Shown: positions 48,490-60,129 of the stretch, piece by piece | Position numbering within the stretch: position 1 is the first letter of the stretch | Layout: every line of letters starts with the position of its first letter | Source: Podocnemis expansa | Taxonomy: Eukaryota; Chordata; Testudines; Podocnemididae | Direction of reading: 5' to 3' | Length of the DNA: 64,000 bases | Assembly: GCA_007922195.1 (NCBI GenBank) | Contig: ML682014.1 | Span: 4,242,631 to 4,306,630 of the forward strand | Made by a program: the position numbers and the translations under genes | Notes under the pieces: model-generated | Databases searched by the model: none | What the model was told of the DNA's origin: nothing | The model's input: only the letters and a program-made list of their open reading frames with translations

Positions 48490-49445
48490 AATCACAGCAC
48501 TAGACATGCAAGCTTTAGGGACAGAAGGGGCCTTTGGTGATCATCTAGTTTGGCTTCCTGCACATCACAGGCCACAGAACCTCACCCACCCACTCCTGCA
48601 ATAGATGTGTAACCTCTGGCTCCCCCCCATGCTGTAGGAGAAGGTGAAACCCCTTCCAACGTTATGCTCAGTCTGAGCTGAGGAAAAATTCCTTCTCAGT
48701 TCCAATATGGTAATTAGTTAAACCCTGAGGATATGGGTGAAAACTACCAGCCAGACACCTAGGAAGGAATTTCCTCTAGTAAAACTCAGTTTGCCCATCC
48801 AGTGTTCCACCTCTAGCCATCAGGGATATTTCCTGAGAGCAGTTGTGGATGAGTCAGGCATTGTCACAACAGGATTGTAAACAAGACAGATATTTTGCTC
48901 CCACTTCTGGTTTTGAAAGGCTGTTCCAGAACTTCATTCCTCTGACAAAAGACTTCAACTAATTTCAAGCCTAAACTTATTGATGGCTAGTTCATATCCA
49001 TTTGTTCTTGTGCCAACGTTGGCCATTAACTTAAATAAGCTCTTTTTTTCCCTGTTATTTATTCCTCTGATGTATTTATAGATAGCAACCACAGTGCCCC
49101 ATTAGACTTCCTTTTTTATGTTAAACAAGCCAAACTCCTCAAGTCTCTTATTTATGGTAAGTTCTCTAGACCTCTGATCATCCTAATAGCTCATCTCTGT
49201 ACCTGTTCCAGTTTGAATTTGTCTTCTTAAACATGGAAGACCAGAACTGAACATACTATTCCAAATGAGGTTTCACCATTGCCATGTACAGTAACACTTC
49301 CCTGTATCCACTGGAAATACCTTGTCTGATGCATCCTAGAATCAAATTAGCCCTTTTCATGGCCACAATGCACTGGTGGTTTATAATCATCCTGTGATCA
49401 ATCAGTATACAATAGTCTTTTTCTCCTCTGTTTCTATGAGGCCAG
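48490..49445 (-). mobile_element. CR1 LINE 3' end, antisense (left part)
   Basis: The plus strand begins with the complement of a CR1 3' end ('gatcatctagtttggcttcc') and continues into the complement of the RT/3' region: 'tcatctctgtacctgttcca', 'agaccagaactgaacatact', 'ccaaatgaggtttcaccatt'. It stops near 49445, and CR1 sequence resumes at 50470, so the copy was split by a later insertion. Heavily decayed. Confidence 0.8.
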
Positions 49446-49515
49446 CAGATCAGAGATTACTATGCTTCATTTAACACTGACAAATGCAGTGCTGGAAAGT
49501 AGTTTAGCCTACCTA

Positions 49516-50470
49516 TGTGTTAGTATTGTTAAAATAAGTATTAGATTTATAAAAGTGTTTAGAGTTTATGAAATACTTGTGAGATGCTGCATGCATATCA
49601 CCTATAATATCGGTATCCCATGTTGTAAGGTAATAGGTGTTTGCTCAGCAACTATAAAAGTATTTGATCCGAAACTGTAAATACAGCCAGAAAAGCGTTA
49701 CCAAGTATGAAATACTAGTTTACCACAAAAGGTGTAATCTTTTCTCCAATAAAAGAAAACCCATATAAACTGGACAAATCATTGTGGAACATCAGTGGAC
49801 AAAAGTCTTTGTTGATTGCCCCCCTCCCAACCTCCACCCATGAAGATGAGACATGCACAAGCATTTGTACTATTTGCTTGAACCCTGGGGGTTGGGGAAG
49901 GGAATAAAAATCCCTGAGAAGAAGGAACTGTAGCTTTATACTGCTTCAGTTCAGAGGGGTGACAATCTTCAGGCATGAGCAAGAATTCCCCAGGGCTTGG
50001 CCTGGATTAACCCAAAGGGACAAAGAGCTTGCACAATATAGCAGCTTTTATTACTTTTTGGAACCTGACTGTCATTCATTTGTACGTATCGTTTACCTGC
50101 TTTCACCCTGTAAATTTGTTTCTTTTTCCTAGTTAATAAATAGTTAGTTAATTACAGGATTGGCTAAAAGCATTGTTTTTGATGAAAGATCCAAGATGCA
50201 ACTGACCTGGAGTAAGTGGTTGGTTCCTTAGGATTTAACCTGAATAGTGGTGTGATTTTTGGTGTAAGGGACCCACCATCACAAAGGCTGGCCAGACAAA
50301 CCAGAGTACCAAGGGGACAGTTTTGACTCCCTGGTAAGACTGTTATAATGCTTGAAGCATTCACACTTGATTTTTAGTTGGTGAAATCTAAAAGCAGAAT
50401 GCACAAGCAGTTTGGGATTTGTGTTCTGGTCTGCAAGAGTCTGCCCTGAAGCTGGTATTCATGCTGTTGA
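49516..50470 (+). mobile_element. LTR-like insertion (solo LTR candidate)
   Basis: A non-CR1 block of about 950 bp. It starts near TGTTAGTATTG, has a promoter-like 'cccatataaactgg' near 49760 and an AATAAA at 49903, then 'gttaataaatagttagttaa' near 50137, and a long 3' part ending around 50470. The layout and wording resemble a solo LTR of a retrovirus-like or gypsy-like element found in turtles. There is no gag, pol or env. Exact ends and target duplication were not resolved. Confidence 0.6.
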
Positions 50471-50880
50471 GCTACTCTAGGCATCCTGACACTCATTTCT
50501 CCAGCTTATATAAAACATTCTTGTTGTTACTCCCCAAGTGCATGACTTTGCACCGTGCACTACTCAATTTTACCCCATTTCTATTACTAGAGTTTTCAAG
50601 GTCAGACAAATCATCTATGATATTCTGGTCCTCCTCTGGCAATAACTCCTAACTTTGTCTCATCTGCAGATTTTATTGGTACACTCCTGCTTTTTGTGCA
50701 AAGGCCAAGAATGTTAAGCAAGACTGGCCTCAACACTGATCCCCAAGGAACTCCACTAGCAACGTCCCTGAACGTGTGATACTACTACCATAGTTCAGAG
50801 TCTTATACCCTTACACACATTGAGTAGGATAACATCTTTTTGCGCTGCTAAAATTTTATCTTCAGTAGGAAAGCTAATGA
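50470..50880 (-). mobile_element. CR1 LINE, antisense (right part)
   Basis: The plus strand carries 'ccccaagtgcatgactttgc', 'tctcatctgcagattttatt' (complement of the NKSADETK-like region around the FADD box) and 'ccaaggaactccactagcaa'. These follow in CR1 order from the part ending at 49445. Together the two parts make one antisense copy interrupted by an LTR-like block. Confidence 0.8.
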
Positions 50881-53800
50881 ACATCAGCAGATACAGAAGA
50901 CATTGGGTTTAACAGCTCTTCCAAAAGCACAGCACATTCTGCAGCAGCCTACCCTCTTCCATAAGCTACAATAAGGGCTTACTGTCTTGAGGAGCTTTAG
51001 TCATGCCAGTGGTCTGAGAGGAAGAAATCTGACACCATGCAAGTCGTGGTGGGAGATGGAATCATTAAACTCCTGCAGTGTAAGAGCCACAATAAAGTCT
51101 CAGAGGCATCTAGTAGAGTGCTTAGTCTTTAGCTGTTACCACACCTACGTAATATATTTGCTGGTAAGAGAGACTGTCTTCATGCCAGTTGGTACTGGGG
51201 AAAATATGATCAAACGAGTACTGCCGTCTCTAAACTTTCAAAATTATGAGTCAGACTCCTCAACATCACAAGATTGACTTAAAAATAATGAGCTTTTTAA
51301 AAAGAAATAGAACATTGGGGCTCTTTTTATTTGTATTCTGATTTTTGTGCCTTTTGCCTTTTGGTGGACTTTTTCCAAGTACTACTCTGCAGGCAATTGA
51401 AGTTTTGCTAGGATTTCTGCCATAACATTTTTTTTTAATAACAAAGGAAAGCAGAGCCTGCGAGCTGGGGTCTTAAGAAACAGATCAGTAACATGAGATA
51501 CCCATTCTAATTCCAGAAGTTAGGAACACTGCACTCTTCCTGTCCAGATGTGGGGCTTTCAGTGCCAGGGCAGTACTGGATGGCCCTCTTTCCAAGTTAA
51601 AAAAAAAGAAAAGAGACTCCCTTGGGTTCCGAGGGTATAAGGTGCTAAGTCATTGATGCTTCTGGCGTGGGTGCAGCCCATACCTCCTACTTTCACCTAG
51701 CACACCCACCCTAGCATAGCAGCCATAACTGGACCCCAACAGTTTGGTTTACTAACAGCTTAGCTACAGGTCAATAAATCAACAGAAAATAATATATAGG
51801 AGGATATACTTCTCAGGCTTACATTCAACACAGCATTGTTATTAGAATCTCTCTCTTCCAGTTTCCATCACACAAGTGTCAGAAGAATAGATCCATATTC
51901 TACTTTTTGCACTGAATTATGCTCCATGGAAAGTAAAATTGTATATTCTACAAGCAATGAAAATATAGGGCAGAAGTTTTAAAAGTGCCTGAGTCACCTA
52001 CGAACAAAACTCAACAGGAGTTATGGCCTTGAGTCACCTAGATGTTTTTGAAGTCCCTTTCCCTCAATTCTCTTATAAAAGACATCTAGGAACATAATGG
52101 GGCTGAGGGGAAAAAAAAAGGTCTTATAGAAATTGTATTAACAGCCTGGAGAATGACAATTAAAATGGTAACCTTTCTAGAGAATTTTTTTTTTTAATTT
52201 TCTCTTAGAAGTCTAGGGTGACCAGTGTCTGCCTACTCCTGTTTTCACTAAAATCAAAATAAGAGAAGGTTTATGTCAACAGTGAATTCTGGGGGAAGAG
52301 GAGGAGTGGGGAATCATACCCCTAAAGCTGGGGATAGGATTTTCTATTAAATTCTACAAAAGGGTTCAACAAAAATGCTTTAGAAAAATTTCAGAAAAGC
52401 CTCTATACAATTGAATAGCAAATGAGAGAATAGAGAAAAGGCTGCTTGCAAAGTGGCCTATTTTCTGCTGTATCCATCATTTCCAGAAATATTTCTGCTG
52501 GACACCTTACAGTACAGACAGACAGACAGACATGCTACTTGCCCAGAAGAATTTACAATGTAAGGTTCCAGTTTCTACAATTTATAACCCATAGGTGATG
52601 CCCACACAGAGCCAATGGCAATGAATAGAGTTTACACACAAGCTATCAGCTGAAGGATTAGGACCTAATATAGTCTACCCTTTTATCTCAAAATATTGGG
52701 TCCACTTCCAAAACCTTCTGGGATCTCTCTTTAGCTGTGAATCCATATAGCTATCACTTTTCTTCATGGGGGAGGAGAAAGCAATTCTATCATTTGTCTT
52801 TCTTTTCCCTTCTCCACATGTGTGCTCAAAAGGACTTAATCATTACGACATTCCATTGTTGCTCTGAAATTACACATAAAGAAATTTCTACTGTGCTGGG
52901 TGGGCTACATCATTAAAATGTTATGATGGAGTGTCTAATGGTCGCCATCAAGCATGTCTTTATAGATAATCACAGACCTAGTAAAAGCATGGTTCTTTCA
53001 GGCTAATGGAAGGAACAGTCTTTATGCAGTGAGATAGCCAGAAACAATAGAAGCCACCACCCAAGGGAACGAGGATGAAGGAGTTCCCCAAATACAAATA
53101 CAGTAAGAGGGATTGTTTAGTGAACTGCGTGTGGAGGAAAATACCAAAAGACAGGGCCCAAGGTGAGTATGTCCCTGAGAGGGAACAGAGAGACAGAGCT
53201 TCTGGGGCACAGAATGTGCTTAAAAAGCAGGCTTGGGGATTTCCAAGTCAGGTAACTGCCTCCTGGTTGTTCCTACAGTGTTCAGGAAACAGCACTCTCC
53301 ATACAGTTTTTGTAAATGGATAGTATTGATATTCGTACCAAAGAATATACTTGCCTCTTATCATCAATGCCTCCTGTAGCTGAAACAAAACTGTAGTGCC
53401 CCAAATAGTCACCTATCCACTAAGGCCAAAGGGACAATAAGAAACAAGTCAGTGGTATTAGCATTTATGTCAACTCTGTTAGAAAATATTGACTTCATAA
53501 ATAAATACTAGGCATTTCCACCATTTCTATCCTTCATGCTTAAATCCTATTAACTATACACTCCATATTTCACACTCTTAAAAAGGTATGACTCTCCATT
53601 TTCCCTATTAGCAAACATGGGTTTAATGCAACAAACAGGAGTGGACTTGTCTTGAGATTATTAATGGACTGGCAACAATTGCTACTGTGTCGTGCATCTA
53701 TCTATCAACAGCTATTTATATTTTATTTTAAATCTGCAAAAATATTTCCTTGCAATTCTTTGATCTGTACAGTAATTTCCTTTTGTTTCAAGCTGTTAAA

Positions 53801-56073
53801 GGTGTCTTTGAACTACTCAGAAAGAACTATTCATCTGTTCCATCAAGACAGGGCCACTTTCATCATAAAAAATGAACAGAAATCAAAGCAAAAAAGCCCA
53901 AAAGGTGGGTGAACTCTGCACTACAATAGGATAAAAGTCAGGATGGCTGTAGAAAACTATCAGTCATTATTGTTTTAAATTGCTCTTGATTTGTGATTTG
54001 TGCTGGGGAATGACCCAGTGCACTGCACCCTAATCTTTCTTCAGAGTTATCTTTTGTGTTTATTTTCTCCTCTCAGGATCACTAAAATTCTACTCACTCT
54101 ATCACTGCCAGGAAAAAGAAAATGGGTAAGCTCCTGCCTTGTTGATAAGTAGGCATTGTTACTTATGGATATCCTGTTGTGTTGACCTCCTATGGTCTCA
54201 AATTTTCTTATTGGTCAAACAACAGGTCTCTCAGGTCAGCACTCTTTACAAAATACATCTACTTGAAAATTTGTCAATCTGGGTTCTAAAAATAGCAAAT
54301 AACCTACATGTTTCAGTGTGACAAACACAAAACCAGAGGAATATCTTTAAAATCTGAAATGAGACATCAAACTCTCAGATTGTAATCTATCGAATCGCTA
54401 CAGTAAATAGAGAGAACATCTACTTGAGAAGTGTAATGTGTATAGACAATAATATGTTTGTAGCTCATCTGATGTTGCAAAAGGTACATGCAAAGACAAA
54501 ACCAACAAATGTGGAGACTAATCATCAGGAAAGAAAATAAAAATAGAATCAGATCTGTTTCTAGAGTAAAATCAGCACAGCTGCATTGGAGATGCAGAAG
54601 CTATGCCAACTCACACCAGATGAGGCCCATGAATCAGAAATTTACACTACAGAAAATCTATAAAATGAAGTAAAAAGCATTGACTCTGTACAAATTAAAA
54701 TGTTTTGGGAAAGCTCAGTTCAGGTAACTACTGGGATTAAATTACAGTGCATTTGATTTACAATGCACTTTTTGGAATTAAAATGGCAAATTTCTATTTG
54801 TCCAGACAGGAAGTAGTATTATAGGAGTTTCATGCTAATTTCTCCACTTGAACACAAACTCACATAGCTAAGCCAAAATTATCTAGTCATGTTTTGCAGT
54901 TAAAGAAAATACTCTCTGATAATCGGCACTTCTTGGCTATGCTGTTCTGCAAAATATGCGACAGTGGGGGGAAAAAAAGAGAGTCAGCTGGAAAGAGGAA
55001 TGGAGAATCTCCCAGATGCATTATTTGAAAATAAATAAATAAAAAGAATTTTATAAATCTCTAATCTAAACAAAATTAGAGAAAAACCTCAGAAAATATT
55101 TTAGAACAGGGGTATATTTAATTGACTGCAACCTCAGGAGAGGCAATTTATGTGCCAGCAAGTTATGTGGATTTTATGTGCCTTTTAGTCTGCTATTCAA
55201 TTAAAAAATGTGCACTTACCATGGCAACTCCTGCATCTCATGATACACATGCTAATTCTGAGATATTTCTATAAAGTATCTTCTTAACTATATGCAAACA
55301 CCACCATCCATGATCTCTAGGTATGAAAAGTCACTAAAAGGAAGCAAAGCACACACAGATGAAATATACTATTTTAAAAAATGATAAAATAGGGTAATGC
55401 TAATTCTGAAATGCCAACCATTTCCAACATACCAACATAAATCATATACACTACATTGAACCATTGTAGAATCATATAAAAAAGGAAAATATCCACTTTC
55501 TAAAAGAACCAAATATGCCTTGATTCAAGATTACAGTGTTAAATAATTTTTCCCCCCTGGTATTTCAAATCAGATTGATATATTTCCTTGTTTTCCTTTG
55601 GTAAGTGAAGAAAAGGCCTGCACCTTTTAATCGTTAATGTTTACTCAGAACTAGTGAGCAGAATTGGCGATCCAGCAACATTTTCTTATTCTAAGCATTT
55701 CCTTATCCTATGCTAATTTATTACATGCAAATCCTATAGTTTCTCAGATATCAGAGTTTGATAGTTGTGAGTAAATCTTTAATTTTTAAAGGTGACCGCT
55801 ATTTATGACAGTAGATGGATGCATGACTATATTTGTCCATTCTTATCCACCACCATTCAGACTGCAAACAGCTGGAAGTTGTTTTTTAGGTCCTAATTCT
55901 CTTCAAGGCTTCTTTGCAGCTCTCGTCAGGTGCTGGGATATGCCTACTCTGAATTTAGTGGGCATAGTCTACAAAGCAGTTAAAAATGCAAAGCTGGCCT
56001 GTGTCAGCTGACTTGGGCTCCTGGGCCGCAGGCTACAGGTCTGTAAAATTTCAATGCAGACATCTGGAGTCAG
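50881..56073. other. Unassigned AT-rich stretch
   Basis: No gene identified. A foldback-type short repeat lies at about 51968-52082 ('tcacctacgaacaaaactca', 'gagtcacctagatgtttttg'). A (CAGA)n lies at 52515-52531. At 54077-54125 a pyrimidine-rich acceptor (ttttctcctctcag) and a gtaagc donor bracket 49 open bases, a weak exon-like arrangement. The rest is A/T-rich with no named repeat. Confidence 0.45.
52515..52531. repeat. (CAGA)n microsatellite
   Basis: Four tandem CAGA/ACAG units are visible. Confidence 0.9.
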
Positions 56074-57088
56074 TGGATATGTCCACATGCAGGTTTTAAA
56101 GCAAAACAACACTAGTTGTTTTGCTTTAAAACAAATTAGGTCCACAGGACATTTTGTTGTTTCAATATGACTAGCTCTGTCATATCAAAACAACAAACCT
56201 TGATTCGAAACAATAAAACCTAGTAGACAATCGAAACTGCTGTTGAAGTGAAATGGTTGTTTTGAAACAAGGTCATTCGGATGCCTTGTTTTGAAACAAC
56301 ATTGTTCCGATTCAATGGCTTTGACCTTCCTCCCAGCGTGCATGGGACCTGGAAGGAAGACCTGCCCTTTCAGGACTCTGGCCAGGGAGAGGGGGGCACA
56401 CAGGGCTGGGGAATGGAGCCCCCAGTCCCCTGCATCCCCTGCTGCTAGGAGCGCAACGAGGGCAAGGAAGCCAGCATGTTGCCTGGCTTCCCAGGAGCTG
56501 CAGGGCAGTGAAGCCTGCACACGTCCCAGATTCCCAGCAGCTGTCGGGCGGCAGGAAAGGGAGCCAGCGCTCCTAGCTTCCCTGGCTTGCCGGCAGCTGG
56601 CCGGGCAGGGAACCGGCATGGCCCTCTTACCAGCTGCTGGCCGGACAGCGGGGCAAGGAGCTGGCACACCTGGCTTCCCAGCTGCTGGCTGGGTGGCAGG
56701 GCAGGGAGCCCAGTGCGCCCGGCTTTCCTGGCTTGCCAGCAGCTGGTGAGTGGCGGAAGCAAGGTGCGCTGGGCTCCCTGCCCCGCCACCCAGCCAGCAG
56801 CAGAGCAGACAGGGTGCCCTATGGTCCCCCCCACTGCCCCACAAGCAGTGGGTGATGCAGGGCGCAGGGGGATCCCTGCCCCGGGGGCCTTTTTCCCCTA
56901 CCTGGGTCTCCAGGTGAGAGCCAGGCAGGGAATTGAGTGGCAACATGGCCCTGTCCAGACATGCTAGTTCGATTTGTGGGGACCTGTTAAATCAATTTAA
57001 TTAAAATTGATTTAATGGTTGTTATGTCAATTTAGCTTGAATCGCTTCAAGCTAAATCGATTTAACTCCCTGCACATGGACATAGCCA
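56074..57088. mobile_element. 1-kb foldback MITE with GC-rich core
   Basis: Terminal inverted repeats tggatatgtccacatgcagg (56074-56093) and cctgcacatggacatagcca (57069-57088) agree at 17 of 20 positions. Just inside are perfect palindromes: 17-bp arms at 56094-56110/56115-56131, 12-bp arms at 56987-56998/57004-57015, and 11-bp arms at 57031-57041/57046-57056. The AT-rich shoulders enclose a G+C-rich core at about 56330-56945 made of repeated 'ccagcagctgg' and 'ggcagggagcc' words. The 253-codon minus-strand frame and its overlaps are composition artefacts of that core. Confidence 0.8.
56330..56945. repeat. GC-rich degenerate minisatellite within the foldback element
   Basis: Words such as gctggc, cagctgctgg, gcagggagcc and cttgccagcagctgg recur irregularly, on both strands, with CpGs in several units. 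All reading frames are unusually open because stop codons are rare in such sequence. Rich in Ala, Pro, Gly, Arg and Cys when translated, with no domain. Confidence 0.7.
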
Positions 57089-57312
57089 GTAGTAAGAGCT
57101 CCAGCTCAGGAAATGGAAGGGCTAAACTAACTTGTATGGTACTTACAAAGCCAAAGAGATTCATTGTAGCACGGAGGTTGCAGAGATTTTGTCTTTTGAC
57201 TAATTTACCTGCTTGCAAATCATGGCAGCCGCGAGGTTTACTAATGTCACACTTTGAAATGATATCCTAATATTGAATTTTATCTAGATGTCTCCCTTGA
57301 AATGATGTAGGT

Positions 57313-57489
57313 CAGTGGTTTTCAAACTTGACCCCGTTGAAAAAAAAAATTTATACTTGCAACCCAAGAATTTTATGTTTCAGCAGTTTGTTCCTGTCTT
57401 TTGGTGGTGACAGAAGGTGGTGCTGTGCCCCAGTACCTAAGGTTTTGCAACCCAGAACTAGGTCCTGACCCATGGTTTGAAAACCACTG
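57313..57489. mobile_element. hAT MITE with CAGTGGTTTTCAAA ends
   Basis: Left end cagtggttttcaaacttgac; right end catggtttgaaaaccactg, a close inverted match. The flanks are atgtaggt (57305-57312) and acctaggt (57490-57497), agreeing at six of eight positions. CAGTGGTTCTCAAA-type ends are typical of hAT (Charlie-like) MITEs in vertebrates. 177 bp, non-coding. Confidence 0.85.
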
Positions 57490-57497
57490 ACCTAGGT

Positions 57498-58189
57498 CAA
57501 AAAGGCTAATACGATACTTGCTCTGAAACTACTAGTGACATATGGCAAACAGAAGCTTATTTTCAAAGACTCTTATATTGAGATGGGGCAGACCACAGAA
57601 TATTTATAGCCCCCTATAGCAGTATGGACAATGTATTTTTGTATGGAATCGCGAGGACATGACTGATGAAAAATCACAGGCCTAGTTGTGGAGATACCCA
57701 GTCACAGAAGCCCAACCACCTGGGAAATAGTAAGAGGGACTGGTTTTACCTGTTTACGGGAGAGAGGGAGATTAACCAAGACCTCTCTTATAAAGAGTTG
57801 AGTTCAGCCTGAGAGAGGGGACTTCCCTATGACCCAGACATAAGTATTTGGTCCACAATTGTGTGCACAGATTTGGTATGACTCAACCCATGCTAAAGGA
57901 TTCAAAGGGGTTTGGCCTGCCAGATCCCCATAGAAGTGAAACAAACAATTTCTGGTATGTTTAATAATTTTTAAATCTCTTTATTGCTTTTCATGTAGTT
58001 TCTCTGAATGATTTTTTTTTTTAATTCATGAATAGATATATTCTTAGAAAGACCTGGGTGGTCACTGATAAATCACATAGCATTCTGAGAAAGAAAGCGA
58101 AGCACAGCTGCTGACTTTTAGGTGGGGAATATCAGCTTGTTATCAGAGAGGTGAACTTTGAGTTTCCTCATGAAGCCTGTAACACATTC
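57498..58189. other. Unassigned stretch
   Basis: AT-rich, with a T run at about 58012. No gene or named repeat recognised. Confidence 0.45.
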
Positions 58190-58960
58190 TAGGGCCAAAT
58201 TCTAAGCTCATCTACCTCTTCACATTCTCCCCATCACAGACACGGAAGTTTCCCATCTGCTCTCCTCCTGTAACCTCTCCATTTACCTCTAGGATCCCAT
58301 TCAATCCCCTCTCCAGCTGTCCCTCCGTGCCATGCTCATTCACTTTGTCGCACTTCCTAACTCTCATTGTCTTCTGACTCTTCCCTCCCACAATACAAAG
58401 TGATCTCAGATATCTACCATCTTAAACCCCCCACTCATCACCCCAATTGTTTCTCGAGCAATCATCCCAGCTCCTCCTTCCATCTGAGAGCTAATTAAAC
58501 ATGCTGTCTACAGTCACTCTCTAGGGTTCCACTCCTCCAGTTCCATTCTACATTGTCTCTAAACTGGCTTTAGTCTTTTGCACTCCACTGAAACTATTCT
58601 TGTTTAAATGTCTCATAACCACTTTCTATCAAAGCACAGAACCATCCTCATCTTCCTTGATCTACTGGTCAATTCTGCCAGTTCTTCTCCTTTACCCGTT
58701 CCTTACCCTCAGCCTCAACAACCATTTTCTCCTGATTATTCTGCCCTCTGATAATCACTCTTTCTGTATCCTTCAGAGGATGCTCCTCATCCCCCTTTAA
58801 CTTTTGAAGCAGGTTCCACAGGCCCCTTTCCTGCGCTCCGTTCTCCTCTCCTTTGCTGCCTTCTCTGAGTAATCTCATCCACAAAAACTCAAATTTAGCT
58901 ATCATCTCCTACATTTTAATGGCTATACCCCAATATGCTTTACAATTTATGCCATATGTT
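58190..58960 (+). mobile_element. L2-like LINE, decayed RT region (sense)
   Basis: Pyrimidine-rich sense sequence with the order expected of an L2-type reverse transcriptase gene: 'ccgtgccatgctcattcact', later 'cctcatcttccttgatctac' (ILIFLDLL-like, first catalytic box region), 'gaggatgctcctcatccccc', and 'taatctcatccacaaaaact' then 'agctatcatctcctac' (LIHKNSNLAIIS, before the YADD box). Frames are broken. The minus-strand ORF at 58669-58905 is only its shadow. Confidence 0.6.
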
Positions 58961-59220
58961 GGCTTTCTTCCTTGGTAATATTTCAGTGTCACATGTTTTC
59001 AGAATTTCACAATATGAAATACAGTTGGAAGAATGTCTGGTGTATCATGCTAAACTCAAGATAGTAGTGCACATATGTTCTATTTTTGAGCACTCCTCAG
59101 AGATAAAATTTTATGCAAGTCAACAGTAGGGAATGGGAAACCTTAACAGTTTCCTTGGTACTCTCCATTTAGGACTTGATTCTTTCACCACTGAAGTTAA
59201 AAAGAAAACTCACTTTGTCT

Positions 59221-59475
59221 TAGATTCACAGATTTTAAGGCCAAAAGAAGTCATTTATAATCATCTAGTTTGACCTCCTGTATAACACTGGCTGAAGAAC
59301 CTTACCAAGTGATTCTTGCATAAAGTCTAACTTCTGGATGAGCTACAGCATCTCTTTAAATCAAGAAAATGGATATCTGTCTACAAAATGTCAAGTAATG
59401 GACAATCCACCAAAACCCCATGTAAATTGTTCCAATAGTTAAGTATACTCACTGTAAAAACATGTGCCCTTTATT
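59221..59475 (-). mobile_element. CR1 LINE 3' end, antisense
   Basis: Begins with the complement of the CR1 3' terminus ('agattcacagattttaaggc', 'aatcatctagtttgacctcc') and continues with 'ggacaatccaccaaaacccc' and 'aaattgttccaatagttaag', the expected order for the antisense 3' region. Short and decayed. Confidence 0.75.
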
Positions 59476-60129
59476 TCTGATCCCTCAACTTGGTAATATT
59501 TACACACACACACAAAAGAAAAAAAAAAGTTAAAATAAGTATCCTCTTCTCTTCTATGTCACTTTATCAGTTGCTTAATTCCCACAGAAGATTTGTAATT
59601 CAGTTTACCAAACCAGACTTTCAAGAACTACCTGGTGGATCTTCTGTGCAACTCCTCAAAGGCTCCAAACTCCATAATTGCCATTAGCAATTTAACTCAC
59701 TTACTGGAATTTTCCTTCCCTCTAATTCCCTCTTAGGTTTCTAGTGTCTTCCTAAGTTTGGTACTAAGTTATGAATTCATGCATCTAAGGTAATTTCTGA
59801 TCTAGGCCCTACTGCCTATGTCCTGTAAAATGATTCAGTGATTCACTTAACAGACTAACTTCTAAAGCCTACAGCATTAGCACCAAATTCAAGATAATAT
59901 ACCTCACCTTGGGGGGAACAGGGAGATACTCAGTTTAATTTGAGAGAGATTTCATTTTTTCCAAACCACTCATCCCTAAATCGGACTAGATTGGATAAAG
60001 TTTGGAAAGTAAATTGGAAGCCTGTGATGATTTCAATTTTTGGTAGTCTTCTAAGATATATGTCACACTGGTATTTTGCACTGATACAGTAAAGTAATGT
60101 TAGAGGAAAAAACAGCTTAAGAGACAAAA
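59476..60129. other. Unassigned stretch
   Basis: AT-rich, with a short (CA)n and A run near 59503-59528. No gene. Confidence 0.45.

Noticed and set aside
56185..56946. Minus-strand ORF of 253 codons, the longest in the window, plus overlapping ORFs on both strands
   Set aside because: It lies within a GC-rich degenerate repeat core of a MITE. All frames are open because stops are rare there, and the translation has no domain.
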